A DNA stretch of 64,000 nucleotides from Bacteroidales bacterium (GCA_003150235.1 QAMW01000043.1:4981-68980), one strand, 5' to 3'; positions 32,849-41,074 are shown, counted from the first letter of the stretch. Numbers and translations: made by a program. Notes: generated by a model from the sequence alone, not told the origin.

Positions 32849-33089
32849 GAGATCAGTTGATTTACGATAGAAAGTGTAAGGAATTGCATATCAGTCAGTT
32901 GATTGGTTTTTGCATTCCATATATAGAAGATAGCTGAATGCAGCGGCGTTTTATCCGTTAGTTCTTAGTATCAAATTGTTGGCTACCAATTAGTTCACGG
33001 CTATGCATCGGCAAGTAAGCCTATTGGTGACAACTGGTGCAATCTGGTGTAAAACATTGAAAAGTCGCTCGTTATCGGGCGGCTTTTTT
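32849..33089 (+). ncRNA. Candidate non-coding RNA, promoter to terminator
   Basis: About 240 bases lie between a canonical promoter and a hairpin with a T tract, without a credible ORF. The words TCAGTTGATT and TTGCAT recur (near 32855/32893 and 32886/32910), and TTGGTGACAACTGGTGCAATCTGGTGT near 33025-33050, given here only as position, is repetitive in TGGTG. No tRNA, tmRNA or 6S signature was recognised. The window from 32705 to 33284 contains nothing else but this and the repeats at 33202. It could also be a decayed gene whose promoter survives. Confidence 0.4.
33060..33089 (+). terminator. Terminator of the candidate ncRNA
   Basis: AAAAGTCGC (33060-33068) pairs with GCGGCTTTT (33079-33087, one G-U pair) and ends in a run of six T. 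Confidence 0.75.
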
Positions 33090-33201
33090 CGTACCTGCAC
33101 TGCAATATAACCGCTTTTCATCCCTTTTTACCTGTGTTTTGTACCCGATTTGTAGCAAATCGGTCAATCCCGTCAATGCGTGCCGCAAGATCGTGGACGA
33201 T

Positions 33202-33268
33202 GTTTACGTAGGTTTACGTCAGTTTACGCCCATGAACACTTTTGGCGAAATAAACAGCGAAATAAACA
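33202..33268 (+). repeat. Phased repeats upstream of the intact HTH gene
   Basis: GTTTACG occurs three times at exactly 10-base steps (33202, 33212, 33222), so all copies face the same side of the helix. Then GCGAAATAAACA occurs twice in tandem (33245-33256, 33257-33268), ending 16 bases before the ATG at 33285. Their position matches the repeat cluster before the broken paralogue at 3643, though the words differ. Confidence 0.65.
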
Positions 33269-33284
33269 CTAATACAGAATAAAA

Positions 33285-34163
33285 ATGAGTAGCAACATTG
33301 AATTCAAAAAGAAGTGCCTTTGGTGCGGAGCTGAGTTCCTCGCTCGTAAGACAACAACGGAGTATTGCAGCCACCGATGTTCGGGACTCGCATACAAGGA
33401 AAGAAAGCGTCAGGCAAAGCTGGATTCATACCAACGAGAATATGAATATCAGCAATCAGGTCAAAAAGAAGTAGCCAAACAGGAGTTCTTGACTCCTACA
33501 CAAGCGGCCACTCTGCTTGGGGTATGCCATGTCACAATCTACAATTATATCAACCGAGGCGTCATCAAGGTCTGGAAGCTGAAACGAAAGACCCTCATTA
33601 GACGAGTTGACGTAGATGCGCTCTTCTCAACTCTTGAAATCCAAGAGCCTTCAGCCACAAGGCAACAATCGCCCATCACCGACTTCTACACCTCAAGGGA
33701 GGTGCAGGAGAAATATGGCGTATCCAACTCGGGAATGTATAAGATTGCCGAGCGCGAGGGCTGGCCTAAGACTCAGAGCCTAGGCAAGACGCTCTGGAGC
33801 CGCAGCCATGTTGACCGATACTTTGCAAATCAGCAACCGAAGGAGGAAATATCCGAATGGTACACTGTGGCTGACATTCAAGCCAAGTACGGCATGACCC
33901 TGTCTGCCATCTATACGCTCGTCTCGAAAGAGGGTATTCCGAAGAAGAAACAAGGAAATTATGTGATGTACTCCAAATATCATTTCGATTTGGCAAAGGG
34001 TCAGACTGCGCCAAAGGAGCTGGAGTTTTACACCTATCCCGAAGCGATGGCGAAATATAATCTGACCCGTGACCAGCTCCACCACTATCTGAAATACCAC
34101 AACATTACCCGTGAGAAAAACGGCAAAACTTGGAGTATTACTCACTTTCCAAAATATCAATAG
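33285..34163 (+). CDS. Excisionase-type HTH protein with N-terminal zinc finger, intact paralogue
   Basis: 292 residues that align along their length with the broken gene at 3643-4539. The N-terminal zinc site reads CLWCGAEFLARKTTTEYC, then HRC. The first HTH is FLTPTQAATLLGVCHVTIYN. Three further helix-turn-helix-like modules begin FYTSREVQEKYGV, WYTVADIQAKYGM and FYTYPEAMAKYNL, an unusual array of four DNA-binding modules in one chain. It is preceded by phased repeats that are likely its operator. No integrase follows it here: only a small broken gene and a terminator remain of its element. It could still act in trans on the element at 3480-12670. Confidence 0.82.
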   Translation: MSSNIEFKKKCLWCGAEFLARKTTTEYCSHRCSGLAYKERKRQAKLDSYQREYEYQQSGQKEVAKQEFLTPTQAATLLGVCHVTIYNYINRGVIKVWKLKRKTLIRRVDVDALFSTLEIQEPSATRQQSPITDFYTSREVQEKYGVSNSGMYKIAEREGWPKTQSLGKTLWSRSHVDRYFANQQPKEEISEWYTVADIQAKYGMTLSAIYTLVSKEGIPKKKQGNYVMYSKYHFDLAKGQTAPKELEFYTYPEAMAKYNLTRDQLHHYLKYHNITREKNGKTWSITHFPKYQ

Positions 34164-34250
34164 CTTCCTCTGCCGTGTTTTGGAAAACACAGCAAATTAA
34201 GCGAGAATCTATGTCACTGTAAAGCATACGAAGAATTTCGTCATAATTCG

Positions 34251-34640
34251 ATGCCATCATCGACTTCTTTCCCGGCATCTCGTGCCTATGAGCGCAGAGC
34301 CAAGCTTGCTATAGCTATGCCGAATGTAGCCGAGATTGGCTGAAAGCAATTCCGCGCCTATATCTCTGAAGTGTTCGGCAGCGACCTCCATGAAGCCACA
34401 CCCGACTGGAACTCCGTCGGAGCCTGCATCCACCACTTCGGCGAGGACCGCACCATTCAATTCCGCCTATGGGAACGCTCTGAGGGCCATCTCGGTATCC
34501 TCGAAATGACGTTCATAATCATCCGCATCAGTTCCCGAGGTCCACAAGAAGTCATCCACGCCGAGATGACCGACGAAGACTGGCAGCCCCATCCCATCAA
34601 CAAAGTCCCCGGTAGCCGTATCGCCTGTATCCGCCTCTGA
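34251..34640 (+). pseudogene. Small unknown gene of the second element relic, broken by one in-frame TGA
   Basis: The frame from the ATG at 34251 reads AYERRAKLAIAMPNVAEIG, then TGA at 34341-34343, then KQFRAYISEVFGSDLHEATP and on to a TGA at 34638. A TGG (Trp) to TGA transition would explain it. Read through, the protein is about 129 residues with a plausible C-terminal beta-rich domain (IQFRLWERSEGHLGILEMTF). I do not recognise the family. GTG 34371 would give an 89-residue remnant. It directly precedes the terminator shared with the first element. Confidence 0.55.
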
Positions 34641-34663
34641 TTCCATCTGCTAGTGCTCCGACC

Positions 34664-34703
34664 AACGCCCCGACAAGACCACCCCTATTGCCCGGGCGTT
34701 TTG
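34664..34703 (+). terminator. Terminator at the right end of the second element relic
   Basis: AACGCCC (34664-34670) pairs with GGGCGTT (34694-34700), and TTT follows. It resembles the hairpin at 12630-12668 in stem and loop words. Confidence 0.65.
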
Positions 34704-34748
34704 ATATTATTCATAAGCAGAATACTTGTCTGATATAAAATTCTGTTG

Positions 34749-34756
34749 TAATTTTG
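34749..34756 (+). promoter_or_regulatory. -7 box before the vsr relic
   Basis: TAATTTTG, 22 bases before the ATG of the relic. It suggests the gene was once independently expressed. Confidence 0.4.
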
Positions 34757-34777
34757 TTATGACATTATGGCAAAATG

Positions 34778-35151
34778 ATGACACAAGAGCACCGAAGCAG
34801 CTGCATGGCAGCTATAAAGGGGAAAGATACGAAGCCGTAGATGATCGTGCGAAAGTATCTTTTCTCTAGGGGCTACGTTTCCGTGTTCAAGTGAGAAAGC
34901 TAATAGGGAATCTGGATATTGTTTTGCCGAAATACAAGACCGTTATCTTCGTTGACGGTTGTTTTTGGCATGGTCATGAGGGATGCAAGTATTTCCGGTT
35001 GCCAAAGTCTAATGTCGAATTTTAGGAAGAGAAGATTTAGCACAATGTTGTCCAAGACACTTACAATCAAACAAGAGTTAAGGCACAATACTGGCAAATC
35101 ATCTGTATTTGAGAGTTTAATTCAAAAATGTCTAATAGTAATATTTTTTAA
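34778..35151 (+). pseudogene. vsr: Very short patch repair endonuclease (Vsr) relic
   Basis: Translation gives MTQEHRSSCMAAIKGKDTKP-stop-MIVRKYLFSRGY, then, after loss of one base near 34870, RFRVQVRKLIGNLDIVLPKY, TVIFVDGCFWHGHEGCKYF and RLPKSNVEF. Further in-frame stops follow at positions where relatives have Trp or Glu/Gln (TAG, TAG, TGA). The DIVLP, D(G)CFWH and zinc ligands of Vsr are all recognisable. Vsr nicks T:G mismatches left by deamination at cytosine-5 methylase sites, so a type II restriction-modification system with such a methylase was probably once here. No methylase gene is left. At least five lesions make this the oldest relic in the window. Confidence 0.85.
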
Positions 35152-35156
35152 TTCCC

Positions 35157-37292
35157 ATGGCAACCAAGAGGACAAACAGATGCTTGTATAATTCGGATTT
35201 CAAGTCATTTATTGAAGCTGACCCGTATTATGTTTTGGGATGCATTCATGATGCGTTTCACGGACAGGCATTGACCACTACTGACGAAGCTTGGTTTGGA
35301 GAAATCCAACTTTTGCAAAATGTCCTTCTACCGTGGGAGAATGAAGAGGCGGAGATAATATTTGAGTACAATATCCCGCGTCTCGGTAAACGTATAGATG
35401 TCGTTTTACTTTTGAGAGGGATCATTTTCTGCCTTGAGTTCAAAGTCGGGCAGAAGGATGATTTGCAGTCAGACGTGGAACAAGTGATGGACTATGCTCT
35501 TGATTTAAAAAATTTCCATCGCTTTAGTCACGATCGCATTATTGTTCCGATTTTAATACCCACCAAACATAAAACCTCATCAAGCCTGTTTGCTCCGTCG
35601 GTATATGATGATTCAATTTATAATCCTCTCCTTACGGGAGAGGACGGACTTCAACATATTATCGATAGTGTATTGCGTCATGAAAACGCCACTCTTCACG
35701 GCTCAATAAAGAACTGGATTATCGGCCCGTATACTCCCACACCAACGATTATCGAGGCTGCGCGGTCATTATATGAAAATCATTCTGTCGAGGATATTAC
35801 CCGCCATGAAGCGGATAAAGTAACTACAGATGCCACTATAGCTTTTATTCTTAATGTGATAAGCCATTCCAAGAAAAACAGCAAAAAGAGCATCTGTTTC
35901 GTTACCGGTGTACCCGGCGCAGGTAAAACATTAGTAGGGCTCGATGTCGCTGTAAAACAATCATATCAGGAGAATGGATCTTTTAACGAGGATGACGGAG
36001 CCGTATATCTCTCGGGAAATGGTCCGTTAGTAGCCGTTCTGACCGAGGCTCTCGCACGTGACAACCATAAAAAAGCAAAAGCAAAAGGCGAGAAAAAGAA
36101 GTTTTCTGATTCTCAACGTGAAGTAAAAAAATTCATTCAGATTATCCACCAATACAGAGACAATATGCTCGCAAAAATAAAAAACCCTGTTGTTGATGGG
36201 AAACTTGAAATTGACCCTGAAAAGGCAGTTAAATTACAGCAAAGCGGCTATGGCGAAGTGGAACATGTGGCAATATTTGACGAAGCTCAAAGAGCATGGA
36301 CTCACCAGCGAATAGCCAATTACCTTAAGCGTGGTGGCACTTACGGCAACAAACTTAAAGTGCCTAATTTCCCTATGTCTGAAGCAGCATTTCTGATATG
36401 GTCACTCGACCAGAGGGAAGATTGGGCTACGATTGTCTGCCTCATTGGTGGAGGTCAGGAAATAAACACTGGCGAAGCAGGCATTTCGGAATGGATTGCC
36501 GCGCTCAACAACCTATTCCCGCACTGGGATGTATATATTTCCGACAAATTAACCGAGCCCGAATATGCAGAAGGTAAGGTAAACGAACTTCTTGCCAATA
36601 ATCCAAACGTAGAGTTTTCCGACAAGCTCCATCTTGGGGTAAGTCTGCGTTCTTTCAGAGCCGAACGACTTTCAGGCTTTGTGCACTCGCTCCTTTCATT
36701 CAATCAGGATGCTGCATCGCTGTATCAGGAAGTTGTCCGCCATTGGTATCCTGTCGTTTTAACACGAGATATGGATAAAGCACGTCAGTGGCTAAGAATG
36801 CAAGCCAGAGGTACCCAACAGACCGGCATTCTTGTCTCAAAAGTATCTGCCAGATTCAAACCTTTGGCCGTGCACGTTCTACCTCAAAGCGAAGATAATG
36901 CAGTACACTGGTTCCTGGAAGATAAGACTGATGTCCGTTCTTCAAATTATCTTGAAGAAGCTGCTACTGAAATACAAGTCCAGGGACTTGAAGTTGACTT
37001 TGCTTGCGTTTTATGGGATGCAGACATGCGCTTTGACAATGGCAAATGGACTTTTTGGAGATTTAATGGAAAAACGCAATGGATTCCTGAAAAGAATCCC
37101 GAGACTCAGAAATACATGCTCAATGCCTATCGCGTGTTGCTCACTCGGGCTCGTCAGGGAATGGTAATTTGTGTACCAAAAGGCAACGGAAACATCACGC
37201 CGGAAGGCTTTCCTGAAGATTCCACACGATTGCCATCCCTCTATGACTGCACCTACAGTTACTTTAAAAGCATTGGTATGAAGGAAATATAA
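35157..37292 (+). CDS. DUF2075 superfamily 1 helicase-like protein with an N-terminal PD-(D/E)xK-like nuclease
   Basis: 711 residues. Residues about 60-105 (EIIFEYNIPRLGKRIDVVLL, then GIIFCLEFKVGQKDD) have the D...ExK arrangement of a restriction-like nuclease. The P-loop part carries FVTGVPGAGKTLVGLDVAV near 250, the Walker B-like IFDEAQRAW near 375, CLIGGGQEIN near 430 and a C-terminal motif VI-like VLLTRARQGMVICVPKG. DUF2075 proteins resemble the helicase part of Schlafen and related defence proteins. It follows the Vsr relic by 5 bases and appears intact. A role in degrading or processing foreign DNA is likely but inferred. Confidence 0.82.
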   Translation: MATKRTNRCLYNSDFKSFIEADPYYVLGCIHDAFHGQALTTTDEAWFGEIQLLQNVLLPWENEEAEIIFEYNIPRLGKRIDVVLLLRGIIFCLEFKVGQKDDLQSDVEQVMDYALDLKNFHRFSHDRIIVPILIPTKHKTSSSLFAPSVYDDSIYNPLLTGEDGLQHIIDSVLRHENATLHGSIKNWIIGPYTPTPTIIEAARSLYENHSVEDITRHEADKVTTDATIAFILNVISHSKKNSKKSICFVTGVPGAGKTLVGLDVAVKQSYQENGSFNEDDGAVYLSGNGPLVAVLTEALARDNHKKAKAKGEKKKFSDSQREVKKFIQIIHQYRDNMLAKIKNPVVDGKLEIDPEKAVKLQQSGYGEVEHVAIFDEAQRAWTHQRIANYLKRGGTYGNKLKVPNFPMSEAAFLIWSLDQREDWATIVCLIGGGQEINTGEAGISEWIAALNNLFPHWDVYISDKLTEPEYAEGKVNELLANNPNVEFSDKLHLGVSLRSFRAERLSGFVHSLLSFNQDAASLYQEVVRHWYPVVLTRDMDKARQWLRMQARGTQQTGILVSKVSARFKPLAVHVLPQSEDNAVHWFLEDKTDVRSSNYLEEAATEIQVQGLEVDFACVLWDADMRFDNGKWTFWRFNGKTQWIPEKNPETQKYMLNAYRVLLTRARQGMVICVPKGNGNITPEGFPEDSTRLPSLYDCTYSYFKSIGMKEI

Positions 37293-37315
37293 CGCTTCGT
37301 TAAATACAATATAAT

Positions 37316-37583
37316 ATGGCAGATGAAAACCGATATAAAAAGTTTGAGCAGCATCTTGCTTCCGGGAAACCGGGAGTGGAGGAGCGTGCGCGTGACTGTT
37401 CCATGGCTATCGGTTTGCAGGATGTTGTCCGGTTGAAACCGTCGGAATTTCTGCTTGCACAGGCTAAGGCGACTATCGAGGCGGCCCATTGACCGAGTAG
37501 ACAAGGTCATATTGACTAGAGAAGGTGTCAAGAATAATGCGACTTGGGTAATAAATTTCCAAAAACAAAATAATTTGAGATGA
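37316..37583 (+). pseudogene. Fic remnant (family A): N- and C-terminal ends joined by a large deletion
   Basis: Residues 1-57 (MADENRYKKFEQHLASGKPG, then SMAIGLQDVVRLKPSEFLLA) are a near copy of the start of the intact Fic protein at 27302. After a stop at 37490-37492 the next frame reads RVDKVILTREGVKNNATWVI, the end of the same family, to a TGA at 37581. About 290 residues, including the catalytic core, are missing. The end overlaps the ATG of the next gene (ATGA), as expected for an operon remnant. Confidence 0.85.
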
Positions 37584-38611
37584 AAGCATTGACATATACT
37601 GCATCGGGACGGTTTGAGCTGATTGAGAAACCGAAGCCGGAAGTTTTGGACTTGAAGGATGCCGTGGTTAGGGTTACTCTTGCGAGTATCTGCTCGTCGG
37701 ACCTTCATATTTTGCATGGGGCTGTGCCTCAGGCTGAGATTGGCATTACCGTAGGGCATGAGTTGGTAGGCGTCGTCGAGGCGGTCGGTTCGCAAGTCTC
37801 CAAGGTCAAACCGGGCGACAGGGTTGCTGTGAATGTTGAAACATTCTGCGGCGAGTGCTTCTATTGCCGACGGGGATTTGTGAACAACTGCGCCTCCGGC
37901 GGATGGATGCTGGGGTGCCGCATCGATGGCGGTCAGGCGGAGTATGTCCGTGTGCCATACGCCGACAATGGTCTGACTCCGATTCCCGACAACGTGGGCG
38001 ACGAGCAGGCACTGTTTGTCGGCGACATCCTCGCCACCGGCTATTGGGCTGCAAAGATTTCTGAAATTTCGGAGGAAGATATTGTGGTGATTATCGGAGC
38101 CGGACCGACCGGGCTGTGCACCCTCGAATGTGTGCAACTGTATACCCCTCATCATATTGTCGTATGCGAGGCTGATGAAAGTCGCCGAGAATTTGTACGG
38201 AAGCATTATCCTAATGTTGATGTAGTAGAACCAGCAAAATGTCGTGAAGCGCTTGATTCATTGACAGAAGGTCGTGGTGCCGACCGCGTGATAGAGGTTG
38301 CCGGAGGCGAAGATACTTTTGAACTCGCGTGGCGTTACGCCCGTCCAAATGCCATCGTCACGATTGTCGCCCTCTACGAGAAGGAACAGATACTGCCTCT
38401 GCCGTGGATGTATGGCAAGAACCTGACATTCAAGACCGGTGGCGTAGATGCCTGCGACTGCGAAAAGATCATGCAACTGATTTCCGACGGCAAGATTGAT
38501 ACCACCCATCTGATAACCCACAGCTACCCTCTCAGCCGCATCAAAGACGCCTACACCCTTTTCTACAGTCGCACCGACCACGTCATCAAAACCGCCATCT
38601 ATCCGGATTGA
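37580..38611 (+). CDS. Zinc-dependent medium-chain alcohol dehydrogenase
   Basis: 343 residues of the MDR family. The catalytic zinc site is C (ICSSD, near residue 38), GHE (VGHELVGVVEAVG) and a later Asp/Cys. The structural zinc site is CGECFYCRRGFVNNC. The NAD(P) site is VVIIGAGPTGLCTLE, followed by an acidic residue in VVCEADES, which suggests NAD preference. It oxidises or reduces an alcohol or polyol whose identity cannot be read. It starts inside the stop of a Fic remnant and is followed 4 bases later by an unknown gene, so these three genes up to the radical SAM enzyme are an operon. Confidence 0.9.
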   Translation: MKALTYTASGRFELIEKPKPEVLDLKDAVVRVTLASICSSDLHILHGAVPQAEIGITVGHELVGVVEAVGSQVSKVKPGDRVAVNVETFCGECFYCRRGFVNNCASGGWMLGCRIDGGQAEYVRVPYADNGLTPIPDNVGDEQALFVGDILATGYWAAKISEISEEDIVVIIGAGPTGLCTLECVQLYTPHHIVVCEADESRREFVRKHYPNVDVVEPAKCREALDSLTEGRGADRVIEVAGGEDTFELAWRYARPNAIVTIVALYEKEQILPLPWMYGKNLTFKTGGVDACDCEKIMQLISDGKIDTTHLITHSYPLSRIKDAYTLFYSRTDHVIKTAIYPD

Positions 38612-38615
38612 TAAT

Positions 38616-40046
38616 ATGATAACAGATAAAGAATACCCAGCCACCCACTCCATGTCTACAGCATGGTACATGGTAGATGCCGACGGCAATGTCGGTCTAA
38701 TGGAGTTTGAAGATAACGGTCCCGTGCCGGAGTTTAATCACGTCCCGCTTGATTTAAGTTTATCAGATCTGGTTTTTGGACAGGGATTTTCTAATAATGG
38801 AACTTGTAAAGGCATCCATCTGAACGTGTCACAGATTCTTGAACTACTTGGACAACCCCAAAATCCTAAAGACGTTGAACAATGGTATGACGTCTGTCTG
38901 GCTATTGCAGAAGAATGTACCCCGGAATTCCTTGCACTTTGTAAAAACAAAGATATCACCAACAATGGATGTGTGTCACACGAAATGAACCTATTCTCTG
39001 TCGAAGTGTGCCGCTGTATAAGTTCTAAAAACAACAATATCATCGAAGGCTCCACTCTTGACAAAATGATTAAGGCAAATATGATAAAAGCAATCTATCA
39101 GATGCCTGAGTTAAACGTAGATTCTGAATACAACGAAGATACAAAATCTGTCGAGTTTACCAACGACTTCTACAACTCGCCATACTATATTTATTGTCAG
39201 TCATATTGGACATCGGATCCTCAACACCGCATGAATATTCCCGCAAATCCAGTAAAAATATCACAGATAGATGAAAAATATCACAAACGCTTGCTCCATG
39301 TTCCTGTAAGATTCAATAATGCGGAAGATATGCAGATTGCTCAATGGTTTGTGTGCGATACCGAAGGACCTAAATTATTAATTGATAATGCCGGATATTC
39401 TCTATTACCAATAGATAGTAATACTAAAAAGTATTGTCTTACCCGACCTTTCCTTTTTGATTTCTATAGATATTGTCCGGATAGCGAACATTATAGCTGT
39501 AAAAAATGTGACCATGGGTGTGCAGACACCACCAGGATTATCAACTCACTTACACCGACAATACTTTATGTTATTGCTCCAACAAGAAAAGATGATGCTC
39601 TATATCGACTTGGCTTGCCTAAAGAAATCAAAGATAAAATTGCGGTCTTCAGTTATATTCCCAAATTCCCATACAGGGACAACGGATATTGGATGGATAT
39701 CGACTTGGCGAAGAAACACATAACTGTCGAAGCTCTTACTGCTCTGCTATCTTCTTCTCGCAATTGGTTTGAATGGGTCGTGGAAACTATAAAGCCACAA
39801 ATAATAATTATTGATAATGAAGCATTACCGGTGTTCTCATCTGTATTTCCTATCAATAACAATGAAGTACTGATAGACAATATAACTTATCCGATTTTTG
39901 AAGCATCTTCTATAAAAGAGAATCTCAGCCACATCTTTGCGCTTGCCCAATTACCTTATCGCGGTAAGATTTTCAAAATGGCGTACACTGAGCAAGAAGT
40001 TGACGCTTTGAAACGACAAGACAAGGTAGCCGAACTAGAATGGTAA
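38616..40046 (+). CDS. Unknown 476-residue protein paired with a radical SAM enzyme
   Basis: I do not recognise the family. Residues 1-130 begin HSMSTAWYMVDADGNVGLME, an opening that suggests a substrate-like or sensor domain for a peptide or protein. The middle part has a cysteine cluster (RYCPDSEHYSCKKCDHGC, about residues 285-303) that could hold zinc or an Fe-S centre. The C-terminal part looks alpha/beta. It starts 4 bases after the dehydrogenase and overlaps the radical SAM gene by 7 bases, so a stoichiometric partner of that enzyme is likely. There are no membrane segments and no signal peptide. Confidence 0.65.
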   Translation: MITDKEYPATHSMSTAWYMVDADGNVGLMEFEDNGPVPEFNHVPLDLSLSDLVFGQGFSNNGTCKGIHLNVSQILELLGQPQNPKDVEQWYDVCLAIAEECTPEFLALCKNKDITNNGCVSHEMNLFSVEVCRCISSKNNNIIEGSTLDKMIKANMIKAIYQMPELNVDSEYNEDTKSVEFTNDFYNSPYYIYCQSYWTSDPQHRMNIPANPVKISQIDEKYHKRLLHVPVRFNNAEDMQIAQWFVCDTEGPKLLIDNAGYSLLPIDSNTKKYCLTRPFLFDFYRYCPDSEHYSCKKCDHGCADTTRIINSLTPTILYVIAPTRKDDALYRLGLPKEIKDKIAVFSYIPKFPYRDNGYWMDIDLAKKHITVEALTALLSSSRNWFEWVVETIKPQIIIIDNEALPVFSSVFPINNNEVLIDNITYPIFEASSIKENLSHIFALAQLPYRGKIFKMAYTEQEVDALKRQDKVAELEW

Positions 40047-40813
40047 CCCGCCTATCTTCAAACACTCGAACTATGATTGAAATGCTATCGATAGATTTAA
40101 GCAATTATTGTAGCAAAGGTTGCTCATTCTGTTATAATCACAGCAATCCCGCTGGCAATACAGCATGGAACGCAGAAGAAGCTATCGATTTTCTGAGAGA
40201 CTGTGTTGCCAATGGGGTCAAAGCTGTGTCCCTCGGAGGTGGAGAGCCATTTGAATATGACGGCATATTTCAAATCATCGAGGCGCTTTACCCACTTTGT
40301 TATCTCTCAGTCACCTCCAATGGCTTGTCATTGGAAAATGAAGAGGTATGGCAAAAACTGACCGTTTCAAAACCTGATAAAATTCACCTTACTATTCATC
40401 ATCCCGAAGACAAAGATGAAGTTGAGCGTGTACTACATCGTCTGGGCTGTCTTAGAGACATAGGTATCAAACCAGGCATCAATTTGCTTGTTTCTTGCGA
40501 CAAAATCACCAATGCGCACAATGCTTACAGTAAGGCGATTCACTATATCACACCAGAACAGATAATATTAATACCTCAACGATTCTCCAAAACGCCAACG
40601 CCCCGTCAACTCTCCGAAGTCAGCGGGCAAAGACCTTTTCAGAGTCCATCATGCCTGCTCAAATGCCAGCCGCCAACAAATTTCGTTTCCGTTTCATGGG
40701 ATAAAAAAGTCAACTTTTGTAGTTTTGCCAGAGGCAAAGAACCATTGCAGAGCCTCGACTATTCAGGATTATGCACTGCCTTGTCTAAAGTTAAATTTAA
40801 AACATGTGTATAA
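40040..40813 (+). CDS. Radical SAM enzyme with extra C-terminal cysteines
   Basis: 257 residues (MVTRLSSNTRTMIEMLSIDL; an alternative ATG is at 40073). The cluster motif is CSKGCSFC near residue 28, followed by SLGGGEPFEYDG (GGEP) and the TSNG and NLLVS strands of the partial TIM barrel. C-terminal cysteines (SPSCLLKCQPP, NFCSFARG, FKTCV) could bind an auxiliary cluster, SPASM-like but shorter. The enzyme probably modifies a peptide or protein, and its upstream neighbour is the obvious candidate substrate or partner. The CxNxxCxxC spacing of viperin-like proteins is not present, so a viperin role is not supported. Confidence 0.85.
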   Translation: MVTRLSSNTRTMIEMLSIDLSNYCSKGCSFCYNHSNPAGNTAWNAEEAIDFLRDCVANGVKAVSLGGGEPFEYDGIFQIIEALYPLCYLSVTSNGLSLENEEVWQKLTVSKPDKIHLTIHHPEDKDEVERVLHRLGCLRDIGIKPGINLLVSCDKITNAHNAYSKAIHYITPEQIILIPQRFSKTPTPRQLSEVSGQRPFQSPSCLLKCQPPTNFVSVSWDKKVNFCSFARGKEPLQSLDYSGLCTALSKVKFKTCV

Positions 40814-41049
40814 AATGAGTAAGTATCATTGAGTATTGATGGCGAAATTGAAATTACATTAAAGTTCATAGGTGTTCACAGCATTAATATCAATCTGCCG
40901 GATATAAGTAATGAATAACGAGGAGTCTGCAAATCACATAGTAAGTCATTTTTCACAAATCCACCAAATAGATTATCAAAAGCGCCCAAAAGTCTACTAT
41001 ATTATACTTCATTCAGTCAATATCAAAGCTAATGAGAGTGGGAGCTACC
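40814..41049. other. Gene-poor gap with a possible coding remnant
   Basis: Near 40832-40918 one frame reads SIDGEIEITLKFIGVHSINI, which looks like the end of a lost gene. No start remains. Beyond it, 40949-40970 is the second copy of the 22-base repeat. The rest up to the hip operator is AT-rich with no gene. Confidence 0.4.
40949..40970. repeat. 22-base direct repeat, right copy
   Basis: Identical to 32086-32107. Here no -7 box follows on either strand, so only the repeat, not the promoter, has been duplicated. Confidence 0.75.
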
Positions 41050-41073
41050 AAAAGTATGATTTATTATACTTTT
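41050..41073. promoter_or_regulatory. HipB-type operator
   Basis: AAAAGTAT-N8-ATACTTTT is a perfect 8-base dyad with an 8-base spacer. It ends 2 bases before the -33 box. The half-site TATACTTC recurs near 41006. The half-site and 8-base gap resemble the arrangement of the E. coli hip operators. Confidence 0.7.
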
Positions 41074-41074
41074 A

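Noticed and set aside
3643..34640. Stop codon reassignment or programmed readthrough in the element genes
   Set aside because: The interrupting codons include TAA, TAG and TGA. All long intact genes in the window use the same three as normal stops, so recoding is not supported.
37259..38206. 315-residue minus-strand ORF opposite the dehydrogenase
   Set aside because: The plus strand carries a full dehydrogenase with both zinc sites and the NAD site. The antisense ORF crosses the Fic relic and has no family features.
40040..40813. Prokaryotic viperin
   Set aside because: The cluster motif is CSKGCSFC and the flanking sequence lacks the viperin pattern. The partner gene also argues for another function.
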